A stretch of DNA of 64,000 nucleotides, from contig NZ_RKHG01000001.1 of the NCBI RefSeq assembly GCF_003752415.1, positions 2,542,001 through 2,606,000 of the forward strand, in the 5' to 3' direction. Below, in pieces: positions 33,748 through 42,971 of this stretch. Below the pieces are notes generated by a model. The model worked only from the letters and a program-made list of their open reading frames with translations, was not told the DNA's origin and searched no databases. The DNA is from Luteococcus japonicus (lineage in GTDB: Bacteria; Actinomycetota; Actinomycetes; Propionibacteriales; Propionibacteriaceae). Each line of letters starts with the position of its first letter. The stretch's first letter is position 1. Both the position numbers and the translations under genes were made by a program.

Positions 33748-34626
33748 TTAATCGGCACTCCTTGACATGTCACGTTTGACCAAGGTGAATGTGACAAGGT
33801 CATCCAGCGGATAGCGCACCGCCGCCCAGCGGCCCGCGGTACGCAGCGCTCGCCCCGCCCGGCCGCGGCCGACGATGGGCACGCTCTGGCCCAGCACGGT
33901 GGCCACGCTCACCCACTTCGTGGTGGTCCGCCAATTCACCATTTCGAGCCCGGTCTCGCGGGCCAGGTGTGACATTGCGTCGCGATTGAAGAGCCACAGC
34001 ACGGACGGGGGACTCAGCTGCTGCCATCGGGCCCCGGCACGGCGGGCAGTCGCGGAGTTCACGTCCCACGTCTCGCAGAGGACCACACCACCGGGACGCA
34101 GCCGTCGGGCTGCCTCCCGCAGGGCTCCGGCGGGATCGGGCATGTGCTCCAGGACCTGGAAGAAGCAGACGGCGTCCACGGGGTCCACATCCAGTGTGGC
34201 CAGCTGGTCGGTCACGTCATGCCCCTTGTCGCGGGCTCGTCGTGCGGCCCAGGTGGAGGCTTCGACGCCGTGGGTCTGCCAACCCGCCTCGCGGGCGACG
34301 TCGAGGAAGAATCCGGTGGCGCTGCCCACCTCCACCAGTCGCCCCGGGATGTGGGCCAGGCCCAGGGCATGGTGCAGCCGTCGCAGGCGAGCCCGGGCAT
34401 TGATCCGGTGCCAGCGTTCGTCGGCCTCGTAGTCCACATAGCCCGCCAATTCGCCACCCTCGACGAAGTAGTCCTCGGTGTAGAGGTCCTCGGGCCGTTC
34501 GGGGGCATGCTCCAGGTGGCCGGTTCCGCACCCGTCGCACAGCAGGTAGCGGTGGGACGGGTGGGCGGCGGGCACGAGGGGGCGGGCGGTGGTCTGCCGC
34601 GAGCAGACCGGGCAGGTGATCTCCAT
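33748..34626 (-). CDS. SAM-dependent methyltransferase with N-terminal zinc ribbon
   Basis: A 292-residue class I methyltransferase. An N-terminal zinc-binding module ('CPVC...CDGCG', residues 5-35) is followed by the Rossmann domain with 'LVEVGSATGFFLDVAREAGWQTHGVEAS' and 'DAVCFFQVLEHMPDPAGALREAARRLRPGG'. This architecture is common in sugar C- or O-methyltransferases of surface-glycan clusters. ATG 34626 has GAGGAG upstream; upstream in-frame codons run antisense into the transporter gene and are rejected. Target sugar unknown. Confidence 0.9.
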   Translation of the reverse strand: MEITCPVCSRQTTARPLVPAAHPSHRYLLCDGCGTGHLEHAPERPEDLYTEDYFVEGGELAGYVDYEADERWHRINARARLRRLHHALGLAHIPGRLVEVGSATGFFLDVAREAGWQTHGVEASTWAARRARDKGHDVTDQLATLDVDPVDAVCFFQVLEHMPDPAGALREAARRLRPGGVVLCETWDVNSATARRAGARWQQLSPPSVLWLFNRDAMSHLARETGLEMVNWRTTTKWVSVATVLGQSVPIVGRGRAGRALRTAGRWAAVRYPLDDLVTFTLVKRDMSRSAD

Positions 34627-34700
34627 GTGGTGGCTCCTCAAGCGAGTGTTGTGGGGCGGGTGTCTCCACCGTAGGCGGCGAGGGAGCCGGAGAACAGGGC

Positions 34701-35495
34701 TCAGTCCGCTTCGCGGCGCACCAGGTAGCCGGTGGCCAGCAGGGCTAGGGCGAGTCCGGCGGCCACCAGGGGCGCGGAGCCGGGCCGGGGGTGCTCGGCC
34801 ATCAGCCAGACGCCGACGCCTGCGGGGAGCAGCGTCTCCAGCACGTACATCGGCCCCAGGACGGGCGTCGCGTCGTGGGCGGCCAGGCCGCGGGTCATGT
34901 GCACCTGGCCCAGCACGATCCCGATGCCGGTCAGCACCCCGGTGGCCCAGTTGGCCAGCGGCAGCTGCCAGAAGAACCACAGGGGGTGCGCGGGGTCACC
35001 GATCAGCAGGCGCGCCCCGATGGCCCCGAAGGAGAAGCACAGGCCGGCCAGCAGGCCATTGGTCAGCGGCTTGACCGGCATGGCCAGCCCGGCGATGCCG
35101 AGGACGGCCAGGGCGGCCATCACCAGCAGCAGGTCTCGGCTGATCGCTGCAGCCGGGCCGGGCAGGGTGGTGCCGGCCAGCAGCGCCAGGCCGCCCAGCA
35201 GGGCACTCAGGGCGAGCCAGTCCCGGCCGCGCATCCGGCGAACACCGGCAACGTGCTGCAGCAGGGCGGTGACGCCCAGACCCAGGGTCGCGGTGCTCTG
35301 CACGATCAACAGCGGCAGGCTGTGCCGGGCCACCAGCGTCGCGAGGAAGCCGAGCGCCTGCAGAACGGTGCCGCTCCACCACGCGACGGAGCGCAGTGCA
35401 CCGCCCTCGTGGCGGGATCCGCTGTGCAGTTGGGCTCCGGCGAAGCCGTAGGCCAGCACGCCGAGCAGCAGCGCGGCGATGCTGAGCAGGATCAT
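34701..35495 (-). CDS. DMT-superfamily (EamA-like) membrane protein
   Basis: A 264-residue protein of eight to nine short hydrophobic helices with the two-fold DMT/NIPA-like layout. Starts 'MILLSIAALLLGVLAYGF'; helices run to the last 10 residues. DMT relatives include metabolite exporters and small lipid-linked-sugar flippase subunits. Between UDP-GlcNAc epimerase and a methyltransferase, a role in moving a glycan precursor across the membrane is plausible but unproven. Its ATG overlaps the epimerase stop (ATGA). Confidence 0.75.
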   Translation of the reverse strand: MILLSIAALLLGVLAYGFAGAQLHSGSRHEGGALRSVAWWSGTVLQALGFLATLVARHSLPLLIVQSTATLGLGVTALLQHVAGVRRMRGRDWLALSALLGGLALLAGTTLPGPAAAISRDLLLVMAALAVLGIAGLAMPVKPLTNGLLAGLCFSFGAIGARLLIGDPAHPLWFFWQLPLANWATGVLTGIGIVLGQVHMTRGLAAHDATPVLGPMYVLETLLPAGVGVWLMAEHPRPGSAPLVAAGLALALLATGYLVRREAD

Positions 35496-36619
35496 GCGTC
35501 GTGCTCGTGCCCGTGGTGGGCGGCGGGCCAGCGGCTGTTGATCTGGTCGACGATCCCCGCGCTGACCTCATCGGTGCGGTACGGGAAATCCCGGTTCGCC
35601 AGCTGCTCACGCCATCCGGCGGAGACGTCCCACGCCTGCACCATGGCCGTGGTCGGGTCCTCGTCACCCAGCAGGCGGCACCAGCCGTCGAGCAGTTCGG
35701 GACGCTCGGTGGAGTCACGCACCACCAGCAGCGGACGGCGGAAGAGGCAGGCCTCCTCCTGGACGCCGCCGGAGTCGCTGATGATCAGGCCGGCGTGGGC
35801 CTCCAGGGTGACGAATTCCTTGGGAGGCAGCGGCTCGATCACGGTGATCTTGCCCAGCTCCGCCTCAAGTCCCCAGCTGGCGATGTTCTTGCGGGTGTGC
35901 GGGTGCAGCGGCAGCAGCACGGTGGTGCGCTCGGCGACGGCCGCCAGCCCCTTGAGCAGGGCGGTCAGCTTCTCCCGGTCGTCGACGGTGCCGGCGCGGT
36001 GGATGGTGGACAGCACATAGCCGTCGCTCTCCACGCCGTAGCGGGCCATCAGGTGGGTGCGCTCGGCCTCGTCGATCTGCAGGGTGGACAGGGCATCGGA
36101 CAGGGTGTTGCCGGTGACGGCAATCCGGTCCTCGCTGACGCCTTCGGTGCGCAGCTGCTCCGCATTGGGCTCGACGGGCGCGCAGCACAGCTCGGCCACC
36201 TGGTCCACGAGGATGCGGTTGATCTCCTCCGGCATGGTCCGGTCGTGGCTGCGCAGGCCGGCCTCGACGTGGATGACGGGGATGCCCAGCATGTTGGCGG
36301 CGAGCGCCCCGGCCAGGGTGGAGTTGGTGTCCCCCTGGACGACGACGGCGCGGGCCGGGTGCTGCACCAGGTAGCGGGTCAGCTCCTGGGTGGCCAGGCC
36401 CACCTGTTCGCCGCGGGTGCGGCCGCCGATGGCGATGTGGTCGGTGACGCTGACGCCGGCGAGGTCATTGAGGACCCGGCCCCACATGTTCTCGTCGTAG
36501 TGCTGGCCGGTGTGGATGACGGCGGCGTCCTCGCCCAGGGCGCGGATCACGCCGGCCAGCTTGATGGCCTCGGGGCGGGTGCCCAGGACCACCAGGACCT
36601 TTTCGCTGATGTGGTTCAC
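35492..36619 (-). CDS. wecB: UDP-N-acetylglucosamine 2-epimerase (non-hydrolysing)
   Basis: A 375-residue cytosolic GT-B-fold enzyme that converts UDP-GlcNAc to UDP-ManNAc. Signatures are 'VLGTRPEAIKLAGVIRAL', 'TGQHYDENM', 'VVQGDTNSTLAGALAA', 'HVEAGLRSHDRTMPEEINRILVDQ' and 'GNTLSDAL', with 'SDSGGVQEEA' in the C-terminal half. No UDP-ManNAc dehydrogenase lies beside it, so the product may be used as ManNAc. Part of the minus-strand glycan set; 13 bases from the deacetylase gene. Confidence 0.95.
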   Translation of the reverse strand: MNHISEKVLVVLGTRPEAIKLAGVIRALGEDAAVIHTGQHYDENMWGRVLNDLAGVSVTDHIAIGGRTRGEQVGLATQELTRYLVQHPARAVVVQGDTNSTLAGALAANMLGIPVIHVEAGLRSHDRTMPEEINRILVDQVAELCCAPVEPNAEQLRTEGVSEDRIAVTGNTLSDALSTLQIDEAERTHLMARYGVESDGYVLSTIHRAGTVDDREKLTALLKGLAAVAERTTVLLPLHPHTRKNIASWGLEAELGKITVIEPLPPKEFVTLEAHAGLIISDSGGVQEEACLFRRPLLVVRDSTERPELLDGWCRLLGDEDPTTAMVQAWDVSAGWREQLANRDFPYRTDEVSAGIVDQINSRWPAAHHGHEHDA

Positions 36620-36632
36620 GGTTGCTCAGTCC

Positions 36633-37667
36633 TCAGTTCTTCGGCTGGGCGGGGTTGACCTCGCGGCCGCGGGCCAGGACGTCGATGCCGCGTTCGCGCA
36701 CCGGGATGCCCTTGATGCTCTCGGCGTGCTCGGCCAGGTTCACCAGGCGGTACTGCTTGGCGAAGGCCTCCAGGATGAAGTCGAGCATCTCCTGCTTCTT
36801 GCCCAGCGGCATGTTCATGCCGGGGAAGAACTCCAGGCCGGGGGCGTCCGAGCCGTCGAGCAGGTCCAGCGGGTGCAGCAGCAGCGACGGCTGGGTCCCG
36901 GTGACCTTGCAGAAGGCCAGGGCGGTCTTGATGTAGGCCTTGGCGACGGGCACCGAGTAGCCGGACAGGTAGATGACGTAGGAGGCGTGGATCGGCACGC
37001 GGGCCATCGGGAAGACGGTGACGGGCACCTCGGTCAGCTGGACCGCGGGCAAGGTCCGGCCGTCGACCTCGCAGCACGGGGCCTTCCAGGTGAAGGGCTT
37101 GTTGGGCAGCCCGGCGTCCCACAGCGAGCCGAACAGGGCCTTGCGGTCCTCGCGCTCGGACTTGGTCAGGGTCTTGTTGGTGCGCAGGTAGTACTGGCGA
37201 GCGACGGGGCCGATCCAGGTGGCCAGCACCGAGCAGTCGTAGTCGTAGTCGAGTTCCACCAGCGCGCGCATCAGGTCCGGGCTCATCGCGAAGCCGGGGG
37301 CGCGGAAGCCGCGGGGCTTGGGTGCACCGGCGGCCTGCAGGGCATCCTCGGTGCGCTTCAGCTCGTCGCGCAGCTCCTGTGGGCTGTACAGGTGCAGCCA
37401 TGGCTCATGCTCGTAGGAGTGGGAGCCGATTTCGCAGCCGTACTCGGTCAGGGCCTGGACGAAGTCGGGGCCGTCCGCGGCGGCGGCGTCGGCGCCGACG
37501 ACGAAGACCGACGGCTTGATCTGGTGCTTGGAGAAGCTGGTGATCATCCGCTCGGTCAGCACGGGCAGGTAGCTGGGCCGCTCCACCCAGTCGGCATCGC
37601 CGTGGGTGCGCTTGTAGCTCCAGAAATTGTCTGCGTCGAGGCCGATGCTGGCCAGTGGCTTGTTCAC
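36633..37667 (-). CDS. Polysaccharide deacetylase-like protein
   Basis: A 344-residue NodB-fold protein without a signal peptide, so probably cytosolic. 'ASIGLDADNFWSYKR' corresponds to metal-binding motif 1, 'EIGSHSYEHEPW' to the His-x-x-x-His motif 2, and 'RGFRAPGFAMS' to motif 3. This cytosolic type is often placed beside WecB and glycosyltransferases, where it may N-deacetylate a nucleotide- or lipid-linked amino sugar. The GTG at 37667 overlaps the preceding stop (GTGA); upstream in-frame codons overlap the oxidoreductase gene. Confidence 0.85.
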   Translation of the reverse strand: MNKPLASIGLDADNFWSYKRTHGDADWVERPSYLPVLTERMITSFSKHQIKPSVFVVGADAAAADGPDFVQALTEYGCEIGSHSYEHEPWLHLYSPQELRDELKRTEDALQAAGAPKPRGFRAPGFAMSPDLMRALVELDYDYDCSVLATWIGPVARQYYLRTNKTLTKSEREDRKALFGSLWDAGLPNKPFTWKAPCCEVDGRTLPAVQLTEVPVTVFPMARVPIHASYVIYLSGYSVPVAKAYIKTALAFCKVTGTQPSLLLHPLDLLDGSDAPGLEFFPGMNMPLGKKQEMLDFILEAFAKQYRLVNLAEHAESIKGIPVRERGIDVLARGREVNPAQPKN

Positions 37668-38971
37668 TTGGTTCCCCCGTTGATCTGCGCCATTGCCTCG
37701 TTGGCCATGGCGAGGGAGCCCTCGACATTCAGGGTTCCCGTGGTGTTCTGGGCCGTGCTCACGACGTGGATGCCGGGCACGGACGTCTGGTACGCCAAGG
37801 GTTTCCCCGCCCCCGGCAGAGGCAGCGGCACGACGTGCCGCGCGCGGTTGATGCTCGAGGCCAGTACATCGAAGCTCTGGTTCGGGAAGCACTGCTGGAG
37901 GCCGTCCAGCAGGCGTTGCTTCAGCTGGTCATCAGTCTCGTCGAACCACGGATCGTCGCTGGCGCAGTAGTGCGGCAGGTAGACCAGCTTGCCGCCGCCG
38001 GTTGCGTCCTCGGCCATCAGGGCGTGCATGCCGATGACGCCGGTCAGGCCAAGATCGTCGATCAGGTAGGTGATGTAGGAGTCGTTGGGGGCGTGGTCCA
38101 GCACGAAGCTGCCGCACACGACACCCAGGTAGGGCGCCTCGGTGAGCTGTCCGTGCTCCGTCGCGGTGAGCTGGGGGAGGAGCTTGGAGGCGATGGGGCC
38201 CGGCGCGGTGACGAAGACGCGGTCCCCGGTCAGCGTGCGGCCGTCCTCCAGCGTGACCGTCGCGATGCCGTCGGCCTGGTTGATCGCGGTGGCATTGGCG
38301 CCCGTGAGCACCTGGCCGCCCAGTTTCTCGACGCGTTCCTGCATCGCGGCGAAGACGGGGCCGTAGCCGTGGGGGAGGATGCCGAAGCGGTCGCCGGCGC
38401 CCTTGAGGCGGGCCTGCACGAGGCGACGGAAGGTGCTCACCATGAAGGTGGCCGAGACCTTGTCTGCCTGGGTGCCGAGCTTGGCGCGCAGGATGGGGCC
38501 CCAGAAGGCGTCCAACGCGCTCTTGCCGGCGGTGCGGCCCAGCCAGCTGATGGCCGTCATCCGGTCCGCGAGCTTCATCGGGAGGGCCAGCGAGGCGGCG
38601 ATGGATGCGCCGATGCGCGCCCGGTCAGTGAGCTTCAGCATGGGCAGGGTTGCCATCTGGCCGAGGCTGCTGGCGGGGTACTGCTTGCCCTGCTCGATGA
38701 TCTCGGCGGGGGCGCTGGTCCAGCGGATGGTGTCCTTGAGGCGCAGCTCGCCGAGCAGGCCGAGCACCAACTCGTCGGACTCCAGGATCACGTGGTAGAA
38801 CCGGTCCACCTCGAAGCTGGACCCGTTGACCGTGAAGGTCTCCGTGGCGGTCAGGCCGCCCAGGCCGGGATTCTTGTCGACGAGGGTCACCTGGTGCCCC
38901 TGCTTGGCGCCCTCGAGCGCCAGGTGGCTGCCCGTGGCGCCTCCCCCGATGACGATCCATTTCTCGGTCAT
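37664..38971 (-). CDS. FAD-dependent oxidoreductase (UDP-galactopyranose-mutase/amine-oxidase-like)
   Basis: A 435-residue flavoprotein of the NAD(P)-binding 'protoporphyrinogen oxidase/UGM-like' superfamily. N-terminal 'WIVIGGGATGSHLALEGAKQGHQVTLVDKNPGLGG' binds FAD, 'FYHVILESDELVLGLLGEL' follows, and the C-terminus has 'IHVVSTAQNTTGTLNVEGSLAMANEAM'. In glycan loci such proteins modify sugars or polyprenyl-linked intermediates; true UGM activity is not shown by the motifs visible. First gene of the tight 38971-to-33748 set, and coupled to the deacetylase gene. Confidence 0.82.
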   Translation of the reverse strand: MTEKWIVIGGGATGSHLALEGAKQGHQVTLVDKNPGLGGLTATETFTVNGSSFEVDRFYHVILESDELVLGLLGELRLKDTIRWTSAPAEIIEQGKQYPASSLGQMATLPMLKLTDRARIGASIAASLALPMKLADRMTAISWLGRTAGKSALDAFWGPILRAKLGTQADKVSATFMVSTFRRLVQARLKGAGDRFGILPHGYGPVFAAMQERVEKLGGQVLTGANATAINQADGIATVTLEDGRTLTGDRVFVTAPGPIASKLLPQLTATEHGQLTEAPYLGVVCGSFVLDHAPNDSYITYLIDDLGLTGVIGMHALMAEDATGGGKLVYLPHYCASDDPWFDETDDQLKQRLLDGLQQCFPNQSFDVLASSINRARHVVPLPLPGAGKPLAYQTSVPGIHVVSTAQNTTGTLNVEGSLAMANEAMAQINGGTK

Positions 38972-39004
38972 GCGTTCCCCCTTCGATCGGCAGACATCAC
39001 GATG

Positions 39005-40267
39005 CTATCGACCGGTGAGGGCTGCGCGTCGGGGCGGTGTCGTCTGGGGTTTGTAGTGTGACGAGTGCTCGTGAATCACTGCCAGGATCGCGGCGATGCA
39101 GAGCGCCAGCAGGTCGATGGTGTCTCCGAGGGCGTTTCCGATGCCCAAGGCCCTGGTCACCCGATGGATGTGCAGAACGGGCAGCGCCGCACAGATGGCG
39201 ACGACGGCTGTCCCGGCTTCGCGGGTCCCTCTCCAAAGTCGGATACCGCAGACGGCCGTCACGACTGCTAGCAAGATGTCATAGCTCGCGTGGACGGGCA
39301 GCAGGAGCGCAACGGGGACGGTGACCAACCAGAAGACCTCATGCTGGGGGCGAACCCGCCAGATCCACGCCGCTGCGACGAGGGCGATCACGGCTGGGAC
39401 CACCAAGGTCCAGCTGGGAGCTGCCGAGTCGTTCAGCCTCATGAAGAGGCCGGCGAAATCGGAGCGCCAGCTTTCGCTGCCGACCAGCCCGGTTGGTGAC
39501 GCTTCGCTGGAAGCGTGCTCGATGTCCCGCTTGATGGAGTCGAGGAACTGGAGGAAACCTCCGGCACTCACACTGCACGCAATGACGGCGGGCAGGGCCA
39601 GCACGAGTTCGAGGGCCAAGCCTCGCAGCACGACACGCCAAGCGCCCCATGCGAGCAACAGGAGGCACACCCAGAGCCCAATCTGGGGCTTGAGGAGCGA
39701 GAATGCGAGGCCAGCCGCGGGCACCCAGGATGAGCTCGTGCGCAGGGAACTTCCACAGCGGAGCATCAGGATCAGCCCCATCGTGCAGAGGAAGGTCGAG
39801 CCCATCACGCGCGACGGGTACCAGACCAGCATCCACAGGGCGACTGCTGGGGCCACGACATCGGCCCAACGGGGGAGCACCAAACTGACCAGCTGGTGGG
39901 CTGACCAAGCAAGCAACAGGGTGGTACCCGCAAGATAGATGGCTGCCGAGACAGGCATCGGCAGGGGAGCGAGTGGGGCGGCTAGCAGGAACCATGCTGG
40001 AGAATAGGGGTCGAACTCCTGCGCCCATGGGTGGGCGGTCAGATAGGTGTCCGGGTCGTAGGGATTCCCGCCCTGCAAGAGGAAGCGGCCTGGTGCGACG
40101 ATGGTGTCCCTGAAGTCCAGCAAGACGACGTTGGACTCGCGCCACGGCTGACCCCAAGGGGTCTGCTTCGCCAAGCAAAGGGCGATGTGCGCGATACCGA
40201 CAGCGGCAACGGTCAGCCACAGTACGGTGCTGGCGCGTCGGAGGTCAGTGGTCCTGTCGCTTGTCAT
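39005..40267 (-). CDS. GT87/DUF2029-type integral-membrane glycosyltransferase
   Basis: A 420-residue protein with about ten transmembrane helices. The first external loop 'FRDTIVAPGRFLLQGGNPYDPDTY' and 'FDPYSPAWFLLAAPLAPL' match the GT-C enzymes of the DUF2029 family (actinobacterial polyprenyl-phosphomannose-dependent mannosyltransferases). It would add a sugar on the outer face of the membrane. ATG at 40267 has AGGAGCG upstream. A second GT87 gene is at 52517-53866. Codon use is less GC-biased than in the wecB block. Confidence 0.82.
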   Translation of the reverse strand: MTSDRTTDLRRASTVLWLTVAAVGIAHIALCLAKQTPWGQPWRESNVVLLDFRDTIVAPGRFLLQGGNPYDPDTYLTAHPWAQEFDPYSPAWFLLAAPLAPLPMPVSAAIYLAGTTLLLAWSAHQLVSLVLPRWADVVAPAVALWMLVWYPSRVMGSTFLCTMGLILMLRCGSSLRTSSSWVPAAGLAFSLLKPQIGLWVCLLLLAWGAWRVVLRGLALELVLALPAVIACSVSAGGFLQFLDSIKRDIEHASSEASPTGLVGSESWRSDFAGLFMRLNDSAAPSWTLVVPAVIALVAAAWIWRVRPQHEVFWLVTVPVALLLPVHASYDILLAVVTAVCGIRLWRGTREAGTAVVAICAALPVLHIHRVTRALGIGNALGDTIDLLALCIAAILAVIHEHSSHYKPQTTPPRRAALTGR

Positions 40268-40341
40268 GAGGCGGCGCTCCTGGGCATGGCGGGGATCCCG
40301 CACCCCCGCGCGTCCCACCACTGTATGGGCTGTGAGTCCCG

Positions 40342-41226
40342 TCACTGCCAGACGCGGACCCAGTCAACCTCCATCGGGTTGTCTCTACCGGTCCCCAGGA
40401 CCAGAGCCTGTCCGCCAGTGTCCCCGTCGAGGGCACGGCTCGCCTGCGAGTTGGCTGCGTAACTGTGTCTCAGGACCTCGCGTCCATCCATGAACCACAC
40501 CACTTCACCGGGTGTCCACACGCATGAGTAGGTGTGCCATGCGCTCCAGTCAGTGTCTACGTGCTTGGAGTGATGCCTGTTGATGCGGGTGTTGACCTGC
40601 GCACCGGTGTGCGTCCAGATGGAACCGCTGAATCCGGATTTGAACGCCTCGCGGGGTTCATGGTGGAGTTCCACGATGTCGATCTCACCCCAGAGATCGT
40701 TGCGCGTCCCCTTGAAGTGATCGGCGCTCATCATCCAGAAGGACGGCCAGCCCGTCGACCGCGGAGCGTTGGCCGGGTTGAAGCGGATGCGTGCCTCGAA
40801 CCACCCATACCTGAAGGTCTGTCCCTCCCCAGTCAGTGAGGACACGGAGCTGATTGCGAGGTTGGGGCCCTCGTTGTCGCTTTGGTCGAGGGTCAGGACC
40901 GAGTCGTGCACGCTGAGGTCATCGGCCGCGAGCTTGGGGCTGAACGGCCTGTCCACGAACCATGACTTGCCCTTCGTTCCGCGTCCGGTCAGATCCACTT
41001 GGGTGAGGTCGTCGAAGTCGGTGGAGAACGACAGGGTGTCGAATCCGGCAGCCTGTGCCGCCTCCTGCGCGGCCATGGGCTCCGGTGTCTCATGGAGGGC
41101 GGATCTGGCCAAGGATGCAGCGATCACCAGCGTGACGGCGACACCGGCGACCGCAATCGGGGCGCGACGGACATGCGGGGACGCAGGCTCGGCGCCGGGG
41201 CTGCCGTGTGGAGGCTGGGCGGACAT
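40342..41226 (-). CDS. Membrane-anchored GH16 family glycoside hydrolase
   Basis: A 294-residue exported endoglycanase-like protein. A signal anchor lies at about residues 23-43 and the GH16 jelly-roll domain from about 60 to the end. The catalytic core 'GEIDIVELH' has the ExDxxE pattern with nucleophile and acid/base Glu. 'YGWFEARIRFNPANAPRSTGWPSFWMMSADHF' and 'WHTYSCVWTPGEVVWFMDG' are typical. Probably cleaves or transfers the polymer made by this locus. It is divergent from a second GH16 gene at 41398, to which it is clearly related. AGGAG precedes the ATG. Confidence 0.9.
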   Translation of the reverse strand: MSAQPPHGSPGAEPASPHVRRAPIAVAGVAVTLVIAASLARSALHETPEPMAAQEAAQAAGFDTLSFSTDFDDLTQVDLTGRGTKGKSWFVDRPFSPKLAADDLSVHDSVLTLDQSDNEGPNLAISSVSSLTGEGQTFRYGWFEARIRFNPANAPRSTGWPSFWMMSADHFKGTRNDLWGEIDIVELHHEPREAFKSGFSGSIWTHTGAQVNTRINRHHSKHVDTDWSAWHTYSCVWTPGEVVWFMDGREVLRHSYAANSQASRALDGDTGGQALVLGTGRDNPMEVDWVRVWQ

Positions 41227-41397
41227 CGCTGAAGCTCCTGTTTGGGGCGGTGGCTGTGGTGGGGCAGCGAAGCCCCAGTTGGGAAATGAGGGCTGAGCAG
41301 GGAAATGAAGCCCTAGTTTGACATTGCTGAGAGCGCACACGGAAACTTAAGGCGTTTCTCAGATCTGAACTCCACCCCCACATCAGGAGACTTCACC
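41227..41397. promoter_or_regulatory. Divergent regulatory region between the two GH16 genes
   Basis: 171 bases. It contains GGGAAATGAGGGCT and GGGAAATGAAGCCCT as imperfect direct repeats (about 41281-41316), an inverted pair AGGGCT/AGCCCT around the second repeat, and GAAAC-N7-GTTTC (about 41340-41357). TTTGACA at 41317-41323 could be a plus-strand -35. These features probably control both the minus-strand set and the plus-strand polysaccharide operon. Confidence 0.4.
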
Positions 41398-42942
41398 ATG
41401 TCAACACACCCTCTTTCAAGAGGCCGCAGGTCAGCGCGGCTTGGTGCGAGGGCGCTTGCAGTCACGTCCTGCGCTCTGCTCAGCACCACCGGCGCGCTCT
41501 ACTCGGCCGAGCAGGCGGACGCTGCAACGGCCTACACGATGTTCGCTGCTTCCGACACCTACGCCTCCAAGGCCCAGCCAACGCGTACCAATGATGGCAA
41601 CCGCGTGATGTTGGCCACGGCCACGGGTGCCTCGAACGCGTCTTCCGACACCCTCGCCTACATGGACTTCGACACCACGGGTATCGCGCCGGACGCTCGA
41701 GTCGAGAGCGTCTCCCTGCGTGTCTACGTCCAGCGGAACGACCGCGCGGGCGTTGGCAGCCCGGTGGTCTGGTCTGCGCCGAACGGTTGGGACCCCACGA
41801 AGCTGACCTGGGGCAACAAGCCAGCGTACGATCCGACGGTGCTCAACCCCGCCGTGCAAGCGCGAGCTGGCAGCTGGGTGACGATTCGACTGTCCCCCAC
41901 TCGTTCCATCAACCGCGGGGGGCACACCGCCCTGACGATGGGCTACAACGCTGAAGGCTCCCGATTCACCGTGGACTCGATTGAGGCCGGCAATGCTCCC
42001 CAGCTGATCGTCCAGGTCGCTGGCTCGTCGGACATGGCCCGGACCCAGACCGTTCAGGCGCTTTCTGCTCCGGCACCCACCAGTGCTCCTGCGCCACAGC
42101 CAGCAGCTGGTTCGGAGCCGACCAACGCACCGGCACCGGCGCCGGCGCCGGCGCAGCCCGCGGCAGCCAGTGCCCCCGCGCCCGCGACGCAGGGAGGATT
42201 CGGCACGCTCACCTTCCAGGACGAGTTCCAGGACCTGAGCTCCATCGATCTCACCGGCAATGGTGACACTTCCAAGAAGTGGTTCACGGACCGGCCGTTC
42301 GGCTTCCCGAAGATGCCGGCCAGCGACCTGTCGGTCTCCGACGGAGTCCTGAACCTGAACCAGTCCTTCGACAACCTCAACTTCGGAATCTCGACGTATT
42401 CCAAGAAGGCAAAGGCGGGCAAGTCCTTCAAGTACGGCTACTACGAGGCACGGATCGCCTTTGACCAGACCAACGATGCGGCCGTCTCCCAGGTTCGCGG
42501 ATTCCCGTCCTTCTGGGGAATCTCCCGCGACCACCTTCTGGGGACTGAGCTCAGCCGTTACGGCGAGTTCGACGTGATGGAGGCATGGCACCCGCCGTAC
42601 GCGCGCTACGACAAGCCGATCATTGCTGGCACCATCCACGACTGGTTCGGGGGTAGCGACCACATGACCGTTGGCAACAACGTCCATTACGCCAACGACG
42701 CCAACATGACCGAGTTCCACACCTACGGGGCGCTGTGGACTCCTGGCCGGGTCACGTGGTACATGGACGGCAAGCAGATCTTGACCCAGAAGTACTCTGC
42801 CAACGCCGCACCGGAGCCCAACTACCTGGGTCATCCCGTCGGCACATACAGTGTGCTGGACAACGAGGTGGGTCAGGTGATGATCCTGGGCAGTGCGCCT
42901 GGCATCCCCATGAAGGTGGACTACGTGAGGATTTGGCAGTGA
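41398..42942 (+). CDS. Secreted GH16 glycoside hydrolase with CBM96/DNRLRE-type domain
   Basis: A 514-residue exported protein. A signal peptide (to about residue 43, 'QADAATA') is followed by a DNRLRE/CBM96-like carbohydrate-binding domain (about 45-205), an Ala/Pro linker ('PAPAPAPAQP') and a C-terminal GH16 domain (about 260-514) with catalytic 'GEFDVMEAW' (ExDxxE). 'YGYYEARIAFDQTN' and 'YGALWTPGRVTWYMDGKQI' match its divergent neighbour. Likely an extracellular endoglycanase acting on the locus polymer, for chain release or remodelling. CAGGAG is nine bases before the ATG. A strong terminator follows. Confidence 0.92.
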   Translation: MSTHPLSRGRRSARLGARALAVTSCALLSTTGALYSAEQADAATAYTMFAASDTYASKAQPTRTNDGNRVMLATATGASNASSDTLAYMDFDTTGIAPDARVESVSLRVYVQRNDRAGVGSPVVWSAPNGWDPTKLTWGNKPAYDPTVLNPAVQARAGSWVTIRLSPTRSINRGGHTALTMGYNAEGSRFTVDSIEAGNAPQLIVQVAGSSDMARTQTVQALSAPAPTSAPAPQPAAGSEPTNAPAPAPAPAQPAAASAPAPATQGGFGTLTFQDEFQDLSSIDLTGNGDTSKKWFTDRPFGFPKMPASDLSVSDGVLNLNQSFDNLNFGISTYSKKAKAGKSFKYGYYEARIAFDQTNDAAVSQVRGFPSFWGISRDHLLGTELSRYGEFDVMEAWHPPYARYDKPIIAGTIHDWFGGSDHMTVGNNVHYANDANMTEFHTYGALWTPGRVTWYMDGKQILTQKYSANAAPEPNYLGHPVGTYSVLDNEVGQVMILGSAPGIPMKVDYVRIWQ

Positions 42943-42971
42943 CCCATCGCAATCAGTGAGGTGGGAAGCGG

